64,000 nucleotides of DNA from Rhyzopertha dominica. Taxonomy: Eukaryota > Arthropoda > Insecta > Coleoptera > Bostrichidae. Of the stretch, positions 1 to 9,990 are shown one piece after another. Both the position numbers and the translations under genes were made by a program. Position 1 is the first letter of the stretch. Each line of letters starts with the position of its first letter. The notes below the pieces were generated by a model. The model ran no database searches. It was not told where the DNA came from and saw only the letters and a list, made by a program, of their open reading frames with translations. Location: contig QCXZ01000064.1 of the NCBI GenBank assembly GCA_025024175.1, positions 18,104,001 through 18,168,000 of the forward strand, read 5' to 3'.

Positions 1-2532
1 CCTATGTCGGTCTAGAATAAAATCCTTCGAGGTCGCGTTTTAATATGTAGGATGTACATAAGTGTCTGTATTTTAGCTTAACTTTTAGTAATTTCGTTAC
101 GCTTCATAAGACAAGGCCGGACAGCTGTGATATAACAGCGACTCATTTTCCCCTAGCAGTCATAGCAAACATGGCTGATTTGCAGGTGGCTGATGGAATA
201 CAGGTGCATTTTCGTAATTTCCTTTTGCTTAAAAATTTTAACCTGTTTTACTGTAAGTATATGTATCAGTGCTACTAAGCTCATTATACGGGGCTACAAT
301 GTTTAACTATTTTATAAAACAACGTTAAAATACGTTTTTAGACTAAAACTGACCGTTAGACAAGAAGACCGGTGAGCGTTCATTTTGTTGTCTAAATCAT
401 GCCCCTTTAAAAGTTGGTCCTATTCCAGCTCAGCTTCCAAGATGCCCGAAATGTCGTTCTAAAGCTTATCCTGCGGCTTTCAGAAGCAGGGACGATAAGA
501 TGCATGAAGTTGAGACACCTATCGTATTAAAGGCATTACAAGAAAATAACCTGAAAACTTTTGTTTCTTAAAATTTTCGTCATAACAGCTACAGGGTTTT
601 TAACAAGTTACGCTCTAACGTCTGCTTAAGAATTTTTAATAGAGGCTGTCAGGTCAAAGTTTGGCAAGCGATTTAATATTGTGTCAATTTTATAGGCTCT
701 GTATCATCGGACATGATTGACCGTCATATGTACTATTGAAATGAATATAACTTCAATTATAAATAATTTAGCAAACATTTTATGTAATGTAGATTGTCAT
801 AACTTCAATAAACGCAATGTTTTTAATTTGCTTTCCAAAAAGCGAAAACTATATTTTACTTCAAAGAAAAGGCATCTTTGTTATGTAAGTTCAATGATTT
901 ATGCATATATTATGTGTACAATCTGCATATAAATATTTACGATACATCATCCTTCAATAGCAAAATATGTTTTCAATCATTTTGACTCATCCAATGGGTG
1001 ACAATTTTTTTGGTGCAAAAACACAGCAGAAATAAGCTATGATGTATTTTGTGCCACAGGTGATTACAAAATGCACTTAATGGTAGAGCCATAAATAAAT
1101 TTTCTTAGAAATTAAGCATTAAGCATTATTATTTGCTCATGCGTACAACCAAACCCGAGGATTTTTTTATTTATTTGACTATAAAAAACCGATTAAATAG
1201 CAAAATAAAGAAAGATTTTCGAAAACGGTACTACCTAAGGTCAAGCTTTATACTCTATTCGTCCTTGACAATATCGTCTATGCAAGACTTACACACTTTC
1301 ATTCATGAGCATCGTTTTGGGTACTTGAGTGTTTTTATCTATAATTACATCACTTCATTAAAAATGAATTTCAAGTTGCAACATTTTGCCTACTATTGAC
1401 TTCGCTACGTAAACCTCGTTTCTTGAAAAAGTGTCAAGCCACACTGAACTGACACGAAAAATAGAACTTCATCTGCCGCAGCGATGAATTTAGACTCTGT
1501 TTATAGGCCCCCCAATCAACGTAGACGTGTTAAAACCTGAACCAAATTTTATTGTGACCAGCAGGATTAAACCCGGAACTAATATAAATACTCCCGAATC
1601 ATTTGCTCATTTTTGGTGTTACGTTAGTATTCTTCTTATCCTCATTTTCATTTACAAAGCATTGATTGTTCTACTTAGTTAACTCAGAATACCTAGCAAT
1701 GTCATTACGTCCTTAGGGAGTAGCGAATACCGCAGTACTAAAAAAAATCTTTAAAACTAATCGATAGCGCATTGTGTAATTTTCACACAAATATAAACAT
1801 TGTAGTGACAAATATGGTTTCGTAAACAGCAAAGGAATAGGTGATGCGTATTGTATTTGTACCATTAGACTGTTCACAAAAGCAAGCCAGGCGCATGTAC
1901 GTCATTGCTGCAATAACATTTAACACATTAGGTACTTATAGCTGTACGAGTTTATTGAAATGTATGTATAGGAAATAATATGTAATATAATATTCAATTG
2001 TATTATAGCGCTAAAAGCCTTGCCAGCTACTCGACGTCGTAAAGCGAGCTGTTATTTAAGTAATAATGATGTTGAATACGCTTAAAATATTTCTATTGAA
2101 CGAAAATGCTAGCTTTTTATACTAAAAATGAATTATATCAAAGGAAGTGATAGCCTGTAAGTTCTAGATACCTAGCTAATTTTCTAAATTTGATTACGTT
2201 TACTGACAACATAGTACCTATTGTGACGTAAATGAAGCAGACAAGACATAATCACAGGAACAGTGAATTTTAATTTAAAAACGCCACAAATAACATGTTG
2301 ACTGTGTTTGTTTGTTTATTGTTATATAAGCAATAAAATGGTTTGATTCTTCTTTGCTAGAAAAGTCTTTGAAAAATTAATAACCATGTGATTTATTTAG
2401 AAACAGTACTGTTATCGTAATACCATAGTTTTTTTTACCTTGCTCAATAAAAAGGGATACCTTCTGCTAAGGGACGAATTACATTTGTTATTTATAAAAG
2501 TACCTTTCCTAAATTTTGCATTCTCTTTACAG
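1..2532. other. Intron or upstream sequence before exon A; no gene seen
   Basis: AT-rich sequence with only short open frames (at 717-932 and 1133-1399), neither of which resembles a known protein. The exon encoding the first half of this Ig domain was looked for and not found. This is therefore probably the 3' part of another large intron. No clear repeat structure was recognised. Confidence 0.6.
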
Positions 2533-2736
2533 GAAGGCCTCGACCAAAGCTCACGTGGTTCCACGAGAACACAGTGATTGACGACTCATACGAAATTAGG
2601 TCGGATGGTTTAACGGTTAACCACCTGACCTTTCCCAACGTCGGTCGTCAACATCTCAAAGCAAGACTGACCTGCCAGGCGAGTAATACTAATCTGGTGG
2701 CGCCCGTAGCAAAAGTAGTCATTTTAGATATTAATT
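2533..2736 (+). CDS. Sidestep-like Ig protein, internal exon A (rest of an Ig domain, probably Ig2)
   Basis: Internal exon of a cell-surface adhesion protein of the Sidestep family, the insect Ig-superfamily partners of Beaten-path proteins in axon guidance. The 204-nt exon starts after a tttctctttacag acceptor and ends at a gtaagt donor. Entry and exit are both phase 1. It encodes 68 codons beginning with a split Gly codon and GRPRPKLTWFHENTVIDD, then the F-strand Cys in LTCQASNTNLVAPV, ending VVILDIN. The Trp, the Cys and the wording around them match the second half of Sidestep Ig2; the first Cys must lie in an upstream exon not found here. Known proteins of this family have five Ig domains, an FnIII domain and one membrane segment. 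Which of the several side paralogues this is cannot be decided. Many databases label such genes hemicentin- or nephrin-like. Identification of exon and family is confident. Confidence 0.9.
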
Positions 2737-3299
2737 GTAAGTATATCTAATACTCTAAGATCGATTGTAGGTAGAGCGAATGCGGGCAAGTGCAAAATGC
2801 CGATAAAGCCTGATAGATTTCAAGTTTCCCTTATACGGCCATTTGTTATTAAGGATTTCCTAAAGATTAGCCTGCGATGCATTAAGTTTATGGCTATTAG
2901 GTGCACTCTAAGCTGGGTAATTGATCTACAGGAGCATCGACGTTATGGATAATGCATTTTTTATAGCAAAAATTAATCCCTATGAACTAAAGTGAGATCG
3001 ATATACACATTTATTATTAGTCACAGCTATAAATGTAGAGACCTGAAATTAGTCATATTGGACTTTATGTATTATTACTCTAGCGGTCAATAGCTATTAG
3101 CAGATTGTAGTCCGATATGAGTCATTTCCAAGTTTCGTAAAACCTTTAAGTTTCTGTTTAATAACTAGAATTAATTTTAAATATTTTATATACGAGGCTC
3201 ATCCGTGAAGTACTACCCTTTTGCTCCGTATGGAGGGCTGTCGTTGTATGAATGCTTTGTGTGAGCAAAGTTAAGCGTCGTTGGCATTGGCCGTGTTGT

Positions 3300-3470
3300 T
3301 TTTATGAGGAATTATATGTTCAAGAACATAGAGATTCCCGCCAGTTGTGGAGTTGGGACTGTGATTAGGTTTCTCGACGTAAGAAATATGCAACCTTGCT
3401 ATATTCATCGTCAAATGATGGAGGTGTATGGAATCAATGTTATGGATGGGTAGTGTGTGCCTTTGCAAGG
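3300..3470 (+). pseudogene. Mariner-like transposase, N-terminal HTH fragment
   Basis: The + strand reads IEIPASCGVGTVIRFLDVRN, then MQPCYIHRQMMEVYGINVMD, G and a stop at 3450-3452. The pattern PxSCxVxxVIRFLxxRNxxxxxIHRQxxEVYGxxVM belongs to the first HTH domain of mariner-family transposases. Only this N-terminal piece remains, with no catalytic region after it, so it is a decayed fragment. A minus-strand frame over the same bases (3271-3468) is a shadow. Confidence 0.75.
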
Positions 3471-4260
3471 ATAAGAATCAGGCACAAGTTTGTCATTTGT
3501 CACATCACTTACTTAACGTTTCGCTTAACGTTTCTCACTTTATAATTCATGAATTCTAATTTTACAATACCCGGATTTACAAATGCAGCTTGCAGCATGT
3601 ACTTTGAGGTTACATTCAGTTTCTTTTTTATCAACAATTTATATCAAGGAAAATTTTAATTCAGCAAACGTAATAATTTGCAGGAAAGGGGATGCTTTCA
3701 GTTTAAAAACCTTTTATTTATATGTTTGATGAATAAAAATGTTACTTGAATAAAAATGATAAAAGTAATTATTAATATGTTTGTTTCGAAATGTAAGCAC
3801 AACGCTTTTATCAAACTAAAGAAGTAATCCATTAAACATTTTTATTCGGTTTAGTTTGTAGAATAAACAAAATTTTGTTTGATGTAAATTCAAGAAGCAT
3901 CAAATGAATGTTTAAAATTGTTGGTTTTTAAAATGTTACATGTCGGCGTTCCATAGCGCACAGTGGCGTGGCAGATAACATCAATGTATCATAGTGTTTA
4001 ATATGTAGCACGAATAGTTTTCAGCCGCAATCTATAAAGATTGCTTTTCATGCAAAGTGGAATATCAGTATATTGACAATAACTAAATACAAGTAAATCA
4101 ACCGTCAATTGGTTTATTTTTTTGCATTGCGTGTTGGTATTAGAGCAAACATGGTATACATCTACGCTATTGAACTTCGCCATTTTGGCTAATTATCATA
4201 GCTTTCTTTTTTTCCGTTTTTATTTCTGTTGTATCAAATTAGCCCAATAAAGAATTGTTT

Positions 4261-4422
<162 letters not shown>

Positions 4423-5106
4423 TCCCGTAAGCTACCTACTGTGCATCAAACTTAGTGTATATTGTAATTTGTACTTGGTGGTTTTTATAATCAATGGTCA
4501 ATGGCAATACAGCGAACATATAAAATACAATAATACAGTCAAATCAATTAGTACAATTACTACGAAATCAACAAGCTATCTTGCATGAAGGTTATAGGCT
4601 ATAGCGCAATACATTAATTTGTATGCATTTTGTTGTCAATTATGACCAAGTGTGATGGAGCGGATAGCAAAATTTAGTTACTTGCATAATCAACTTGATA
4701 CCATTATTTATAAAAAAAATCTCTCAAATTAATAAATATATACAAAAGTATATACTTTTTAAATCACTGTATGTAAAAATATTATAAGAATCTCATAAAT
4801 AATGGTCATTTTGACAAATTAATGCCAACACAAATATATTTATCGCAAATAATTTTAATACGGCTCACCAATTTATTTGATGTGCTGCACTGTTATATTA
4901 AAACAAAAAGTTACAGAGGACAAATACCGAAATACCAAGCTTAATCACCCGTAACCTCCACCGTGTAACTGTAGAAGATATATCTCAAGATATTTACGAT
5001 GCACTTTAGTTGTAAATATACTTCTAATATCGTCTTTGATGACATTCTTGTAAAAGGAACATATCGGAATTTCAAAAATATTAGGATTACCACCACTTAT
5101 CAGAAA

Positions 5107-5190
5107 CCTGAGACTCTCGTCACGAGACCGAGACTAAGTAGACCGAGAACGAGACCGAGACCAAAGAAACCATGCATTTCCGAGACCGAA
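5107..5190. repeat. Short (GAGACC)n-like repeat
   Basis: Diverged units of gagaccgagac in tandem within 5107-5190. Confidence 0.75.
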
Positions 5191-6520
5191 ACACTAAAGA
5201 TTACGCCATTGCAGAATTAATTATATCTATTTCAAAGAAAATAACGTTTTGAGAGTAATTGTTTTATTTCATCGTTTTCAATCATTTTATTCGTGATCGT
5301 AAAAAAACGTTATTTCGATACATAACCAATCTATTACGAAAAACATTAAAAATAATTTTTTTAAGGGCGCATTTTGAAAATTTGCCACGGGCGCTAGAAT
5401 CCTTGTTCCGGCTCTGGAGAGCCGCCCCGAACACTAGTCATCCAAAAGTTCAAATTACAAGATCAGCGCCAAACACACGACTCATCTATAACATCTCCTT
5501 CAATTAATGATAAATATAACAAAATCGTACATTTTCTGCTCTGAGAAACCTAATCACAGCCCTAACTTCACAACGTCTCAACTGGCGGCGTTCTCTTTTT
5601 TCTTAAAGATTGTAAACACTCATAGAAGCAACACATTCAACGCCAGAAATACGTAACTTTGCACACATAAAGCAGAGATACAAGAACGGGCATTCGCCAT
5701 TCTGTTCGTCAGCGCTTCATACTGCGCAAACGGGTACTAGTTTACGGACGATCTTCGTACTACAAACCTTTTGACTTCTATAAATGCTTCCCCAGCGGTC
5801 TCGGTAAGTGGGTAATTGCATCACGGCTGTAATTTAATATGAAATGTATGAAATAGTGATTGGCAATGTGTTATTTTTAATACTCTGTATCTGCCAACTT
5901 GCGCTAAAATGGAGCATTCAATGCTCATACAAAAGTTCAACATTGTTTATTATTTATAAACATTTCTTACAAACTAACGGCTTCCTAAATTATTTTTTTA
6001 TTAATATTGAATATTTTTTAAATTTTGCGTTATATTTATAGCGTCTATTTAGTTACCTCGTCTTCAACGTAGGCTTTATTATTTGGATATGAAATAAGCT
6101 TAGTGGGGATAGAAATTAAGAATATTGACGTACATTTGGAACTGATACGACATATACATATACTATACAGGGTGCTTTTGTTAGTTTAGTTATCGACATT
6201 ATCTTATTTTTGTTCAAATGGAACTAGCATTATTATCTAATAAGTCATTCAATTACCTATAATTTGATACCTAGAATATTAACTTTACGTCTACCAATTT
6301 TATGAGAAATTGTCCTCCTAACAAAAGATTAAAAGATTCTGTGCACTCAGTTTACCCTTTGTTAGAAATTTGCTTTTGATTCCTCTCTTTTATTAAACCA
6401 CTATTTTTACTCTTCTTTAACACTACATCCTGTTGGTATTTTGTTACTTTACTAAACTTCCAATGCGTCTGTTTTTTAAAATATTCATACATTGTATACA
6501 TCACTTTCGTATGTTTCGTT

Positions 6521-6953
6521 TTACCTTTTCTTCCTCTGATTCAGCTCATAACGTATACCTGCATCGTCGTACAAAATGAGGAAATCTGCCACAAGTCTGT
6601 TTATAAACATGTCCCAAATGTCTTCTTCTAGGCTACCAAACCAAAATTTGGACGCGCCTTTTAATTGTGTGATTGCGTTATAAAACTTGATACATGCATC
6701 CCATCTGTAAATTTGAGCCACTTGATTCGACTTTCTTTATCCGCCAGATATGATTAAGTTTTAAGCCACTGTGATGCACGCTTGAACTCGTTGAACTGGT
6801 TGCGCTTTTACGTGATTTGTTCAGAAGCTCGCGTTCGTATACTAATAGTTCACGTTCTTGATTGATTGGGTGTCTCTTCCACTTGATCATATTCATCGTC
6901 GGATCCATGTCCTTGGCCTTCATTTCTAGCTGCACTCTGATAACGTGGTACAC
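6521..6953 (-). pseudogene. Retrotransposon Gag-like remnant, frameshifted
   Basis: Two overlapping minus-strand frames fit together as one decayed Gag. The first (6953 down to 6678) has INQERELLVYERELLNKSRK and then LKLNHIWRIKKVESSGS. The other (6721 down to 6521) continues with IYRWDACIKFYNAITQLKGA then SKFWFGSLEEDIW. The order W-x-x-x-E...W-D...L-K-G-x-A-x-x-W-x matches the capsid region of LTR-retrotransposon Gag proteins. A frameshift near 6690-6720 breaks it. No pol was found next to it. Confidence 0.5.
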
Positions 6954-8604
6954 TGCCCGTTGAACAATAATAAGCTGGTTACGAGCGATTCACGCATACC
7001 GCACGTCATAACCTACATGTCAACGATCATCGTCGTTTCGCCATTTTCACAACTTCCTTAGCACGTGAAACCCAATGCGTTTCACATTTNATTTTCACCT
7101 AAAACCGCCGGTATCAGCGCGCTTTTCCACTTTTCCACACTTTTCACTACTATACGTTCAACCACCGTCCCTCCGCTTCACCAACCAATCCATAAGGTTA
7201 GGGGCATCGCTGCCGCTACTCTGAGCCCAGCTTCATCCACAGATGCTAAGTATTTCAATTTCTGATTGGTAAGAAGCTTCTAGTGCAGTTTACTTGCATT
7301 TTTTGATGCCATTTGCGATGTACGATATTTTCAGCACATGGCAACTACCATTTTTCCTCAACCCTCAATCTTCACAGACTGTTTTTGCCATTTGGCGTTG
7401 ACTCGGTGGATTAATTTTCGCATTATGTCCTTCTTATTTTGTTCTGGAGTATGTGTCACATGATCTTTCATGTTACCTAATTAAGGATAACTCAGTTGCT
7501 GCTAGACAAGGTATACAGCAGCTGGTGTTGCCAGCGTTAGAGAAATAGTTCCCGTAAAGGACGTTTTTCCATGTCGCACGGCAAAGCTTCCTCAAAATGA
7601 AAAATAACGTACTAAAATTCCCTTAGCTTCGGATTCATTCGATCTGCGAAATCCCGAACATCAAGTATGCTTTGTTTAGTACGTGAGCCTCACCCGCCCC
7701 CTCAATCTTCGATTTTAGAGTCCCCCAGACGGGCAGGCTTAAGGAGATTTATTGGCAAATAGAGAAATCTGTAAATAAATATATTTCAGGCTTATATAAG
7801 AGTGCGTATCTCCGGCCCTGTGTTTTCTTTATTCTGAGACTTTTTTATTCGCCAAAGGTAGACTTGATTTATTTGGACTTACCACAATGCGATACGTTCA
7901 GCCCATTGACTACCTATTGCGGTCGCAATCTGCTGCAAAATGAAGTTGGCATTGAGACTGTGAAAATGATAAATTGTGTTTGTGTTGACCTTGGTTTAAA
8001 GCGTAGTTAAATCTTGCACAAACTGAATTTATCAGGATGTTTAATTACCGAGAAAAGCTTATATACATACAAGCGCGACATTTTCCTTGCTTTTGTTTCT
8101 TGAGGTAATATACCTATACAGCTAATATATAGGAGACGGCACTAGAATTCCTCTAATATATATATTTTTAAATGTTTTAAATAAAAGTTGCACCAAATCA
8201 ATTGGTCCACATCATAAAATTATTCTTTTTTTTTCTATGGGCAACTTAACTTTATTTAGTGGAACACCCTGTAAATTTTTGTATTATTGAATTTCAAGTT
8301 ATAAATAAGGGCCACTTTGTTAAGCATATAATATGTGACCCTTCTCTTTGCATGTGTTCTATTTTGCACCGTTTCGGAATTCTGTATTTTTTGAAAATTT
8401 TTACATTTACAGTGCGCTACAAAAACTTAATATGTCCACAAGTAAAAAAGATAGGGACATGCTGTTTTCGTTTTTTGATAAGGCAGGAAATTAGCTTTGT
8501 TACACGTATAAAATATTTTAAAGTACTAAAGTACTTGTCTTACTGCAAACTTAATATTTTAAATGGCTAATAATGGATAGCTCGATTTTTTTAAAAGAAC
8601 GTTA

Positions 8605-8660
8605 TATTTTTTTTTCATCTAAAGCATAACGTAATTCCCTTTCAATTCTATTAAGGCATG
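8605..8660. repeat. Left inverted repeat of the DUF4817-type transposon
   Basis: Matches the reverse complement of about 13543-13598, best over the ctttcaattctattaaggca core, with small gaps elsewhere. Confidence 0.55.
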
Positions 8661-8959
8661 TTATGGTATACTTTGCGGTCTTTTCTGTTTCTACAAATAA
8701 AAAATATATAACACTTAGCTACCTTTACTTCCTATTTTACCAGGTTTGAAACTGGCAGTTTTATTACTGGCATGTTTAAAAAGTGGTCCACTGGAAGTTA
8801 AAATACCACAAAATACAAAACAACACTAACGAAGCAATAAAGCATTAAAGGTCGTCAACCAAACAACGGCAAACCACACATTACTCAAACACAAAACACT
8901 AATGAAAGTTTATAAAAAATATTCAAAGTGCCGCACATTTTCTTGAAAACATAATCCAA

Positions 8960-9370
8960 CATGTTTTTAAACCCTTCATCTACCCTTTCCAACATTGCAG
9001 ATGACTTGTCAGGAAAAGCATTAATTATTGTGTTTCACATATCAGCAACTGAATTAGGAGGCGTGGAATAAACTGTATTTTCACAAATACTCATAAGAAA
9101 TGGTCCTCTCCGTCCAATCCATCGATTTGGGACTGTGTTGAATGCGACGAGCGTTTCCAGTGTAATAGTAGTAAAAGTAATGTTGATTGACAACACGGTT
9201 TCAATGGAATCTTTTTGTTGTCTTGTTGCGAGATCTTCAGACATAAGCTCCTAGTGCATTTGTACCTTGTGTGGGTGGTACTAATGTCTGTGTAATACTC
9301 TATGCACTGATTACTTGCTATTTATTTCGTGTAGTCCAACACTATGATTTTCTTGTACAGAACAAACGAA
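8960..9370 (-). pseudogene. DUF4817/IS630-type transposase, C-terminal fragment
   Basis: On the minus strand the frame contains VPNRWIGRRGPF, then ENTVYSTPPNSVADM, a stop, and NTIINAFPDKSSAMLERVDE. These match the end of the family, where F.NRWIGRRGP is normally followed by a W..RSPDLTPLDFFLWG segment and then VY.TPP. That middle segment, containing a catalytic Asp, is missing here. Together with 13258-13450 it shows the LTR element landed in the middle of an already decayed transposase gene. Confidence 0.7.
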
Positions 9371-9375
9371 AAATT
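9371..9375. repeat. Target-site duplication aaatt, left copy
   Basis: Five bases, aaatt, immediately outside the left LTR. The same five bases occur at 13253-13257 outside the right LTR. Five bases is the usual duplication for Ty3/gypsy elements. Confidence 0.8.
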
Positions 9376-9580
9376 TTAATGATAAACTTCGTGTTTCGTT
9401 AAGTTTTATTCATTGAAAGATTATTTTAACATGGATTCGGCGTAGAATTAGTAATGCTGACGCTTCGTTGGCCGCTCGTTCACTGTTGTCGCACACGCGC
9501 ACCTCCGCAACACCTCGCGGCGCGCCCTCTCTGGTCGCATGTCGTAATCGGCCGGCGTCGGTAAAACAGTGCGCGTTACA
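9376..9580 (-). repeat. 3' LTR of the Ty3/gypsy-type element
   Basis: Element-sense 3' LTR, 205 bp, ending next to the aaatt duplication at 9371-9375. On its internal side it adjoins a G-rich polypurine tract. It overlaps the last codons of the integrase-tail frame, which therefore reads into the LTR. Confidence 0.93.
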
Positions 9581-9990
9581 GTCCCCCCCCCTGGTCCCTT
9601 GGTTCGTCCCGACGAGGGAACAGGATCCTGACGCGCAGTCTTCTTACGAGGTCGGCCTCTTCTTCGGAGTTCCTTGACTGGCTGTTCGTTGTCCTTTCCT
9701 ATGTAGGGTGTTAAGGCGGATGCGTGGTAAACACCCAAAGGAGAATCTGGATGGTCTATTTTGGCGATCTCGTACGATACTGGAGAAACACCTTTTATAA
9801 GAACGTAAGGTCCGTCTCTCTTAGGATCAAATTTCGAAGTAGACTGTTTGCTAGTACTACTGAGAGTATGAGAGTTTACCCAGACTCTGTCACCTACTTC
9901 AAACGATATATCAGACCTTTTCTGGTCAGCGTACAGCTTCGAAAGTGTCATGGTCGCAAGGGGGTCTTGATAACATGTCTGCGACCACAT
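9448..9990 (-). pseudogene. Integrase C-terminal tail of the same element
   Basis: Overlapping frame that begins to resemble integrase only after about residue 14: TLSKLYADQKRSDISFEVGD, then RVWVNSHT, KFDPKRDGPYVLIKGVSPVS and YEIAKIDH. This is the DNA-binding, chromodomain-like C-terminus of Ty3/gypsy integrases (FxVGDRVWV...GPYxI). A basic stretch RRRGRPRKK follows, and the frame then reads into the 3' LTR. It lies in a different frame from the RNase H end across the deletion scar (about 9945-9975), so it is not translated as part of Gag-Pol. The zinc finger and catalytic core that should precede it are absent. Confidence 0.85.
9581..9598 (-). promoter_or_regulatory. Polypurine tract of the LTR element
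   Basis: On the minus strand a purine-rich run with eight consecutive G (read as cccccccc at 9583-9590) directly precedes the 3' LTR. This is the expected position of the plus-strand DNA primer. Confidence 0.75.

Noticed and set aside
8259..8570. 103-codon plus-strand frame at 8.3 kb
   Set aside because: Starts in a terminal-repeat-like motif and has no recognised domain; treated as chance.
9468..9677. Plus-strand frames inside the LTRs (also 13140-13373)
   Set aside because: Antisense shadows of the LTR and the integrase tail.
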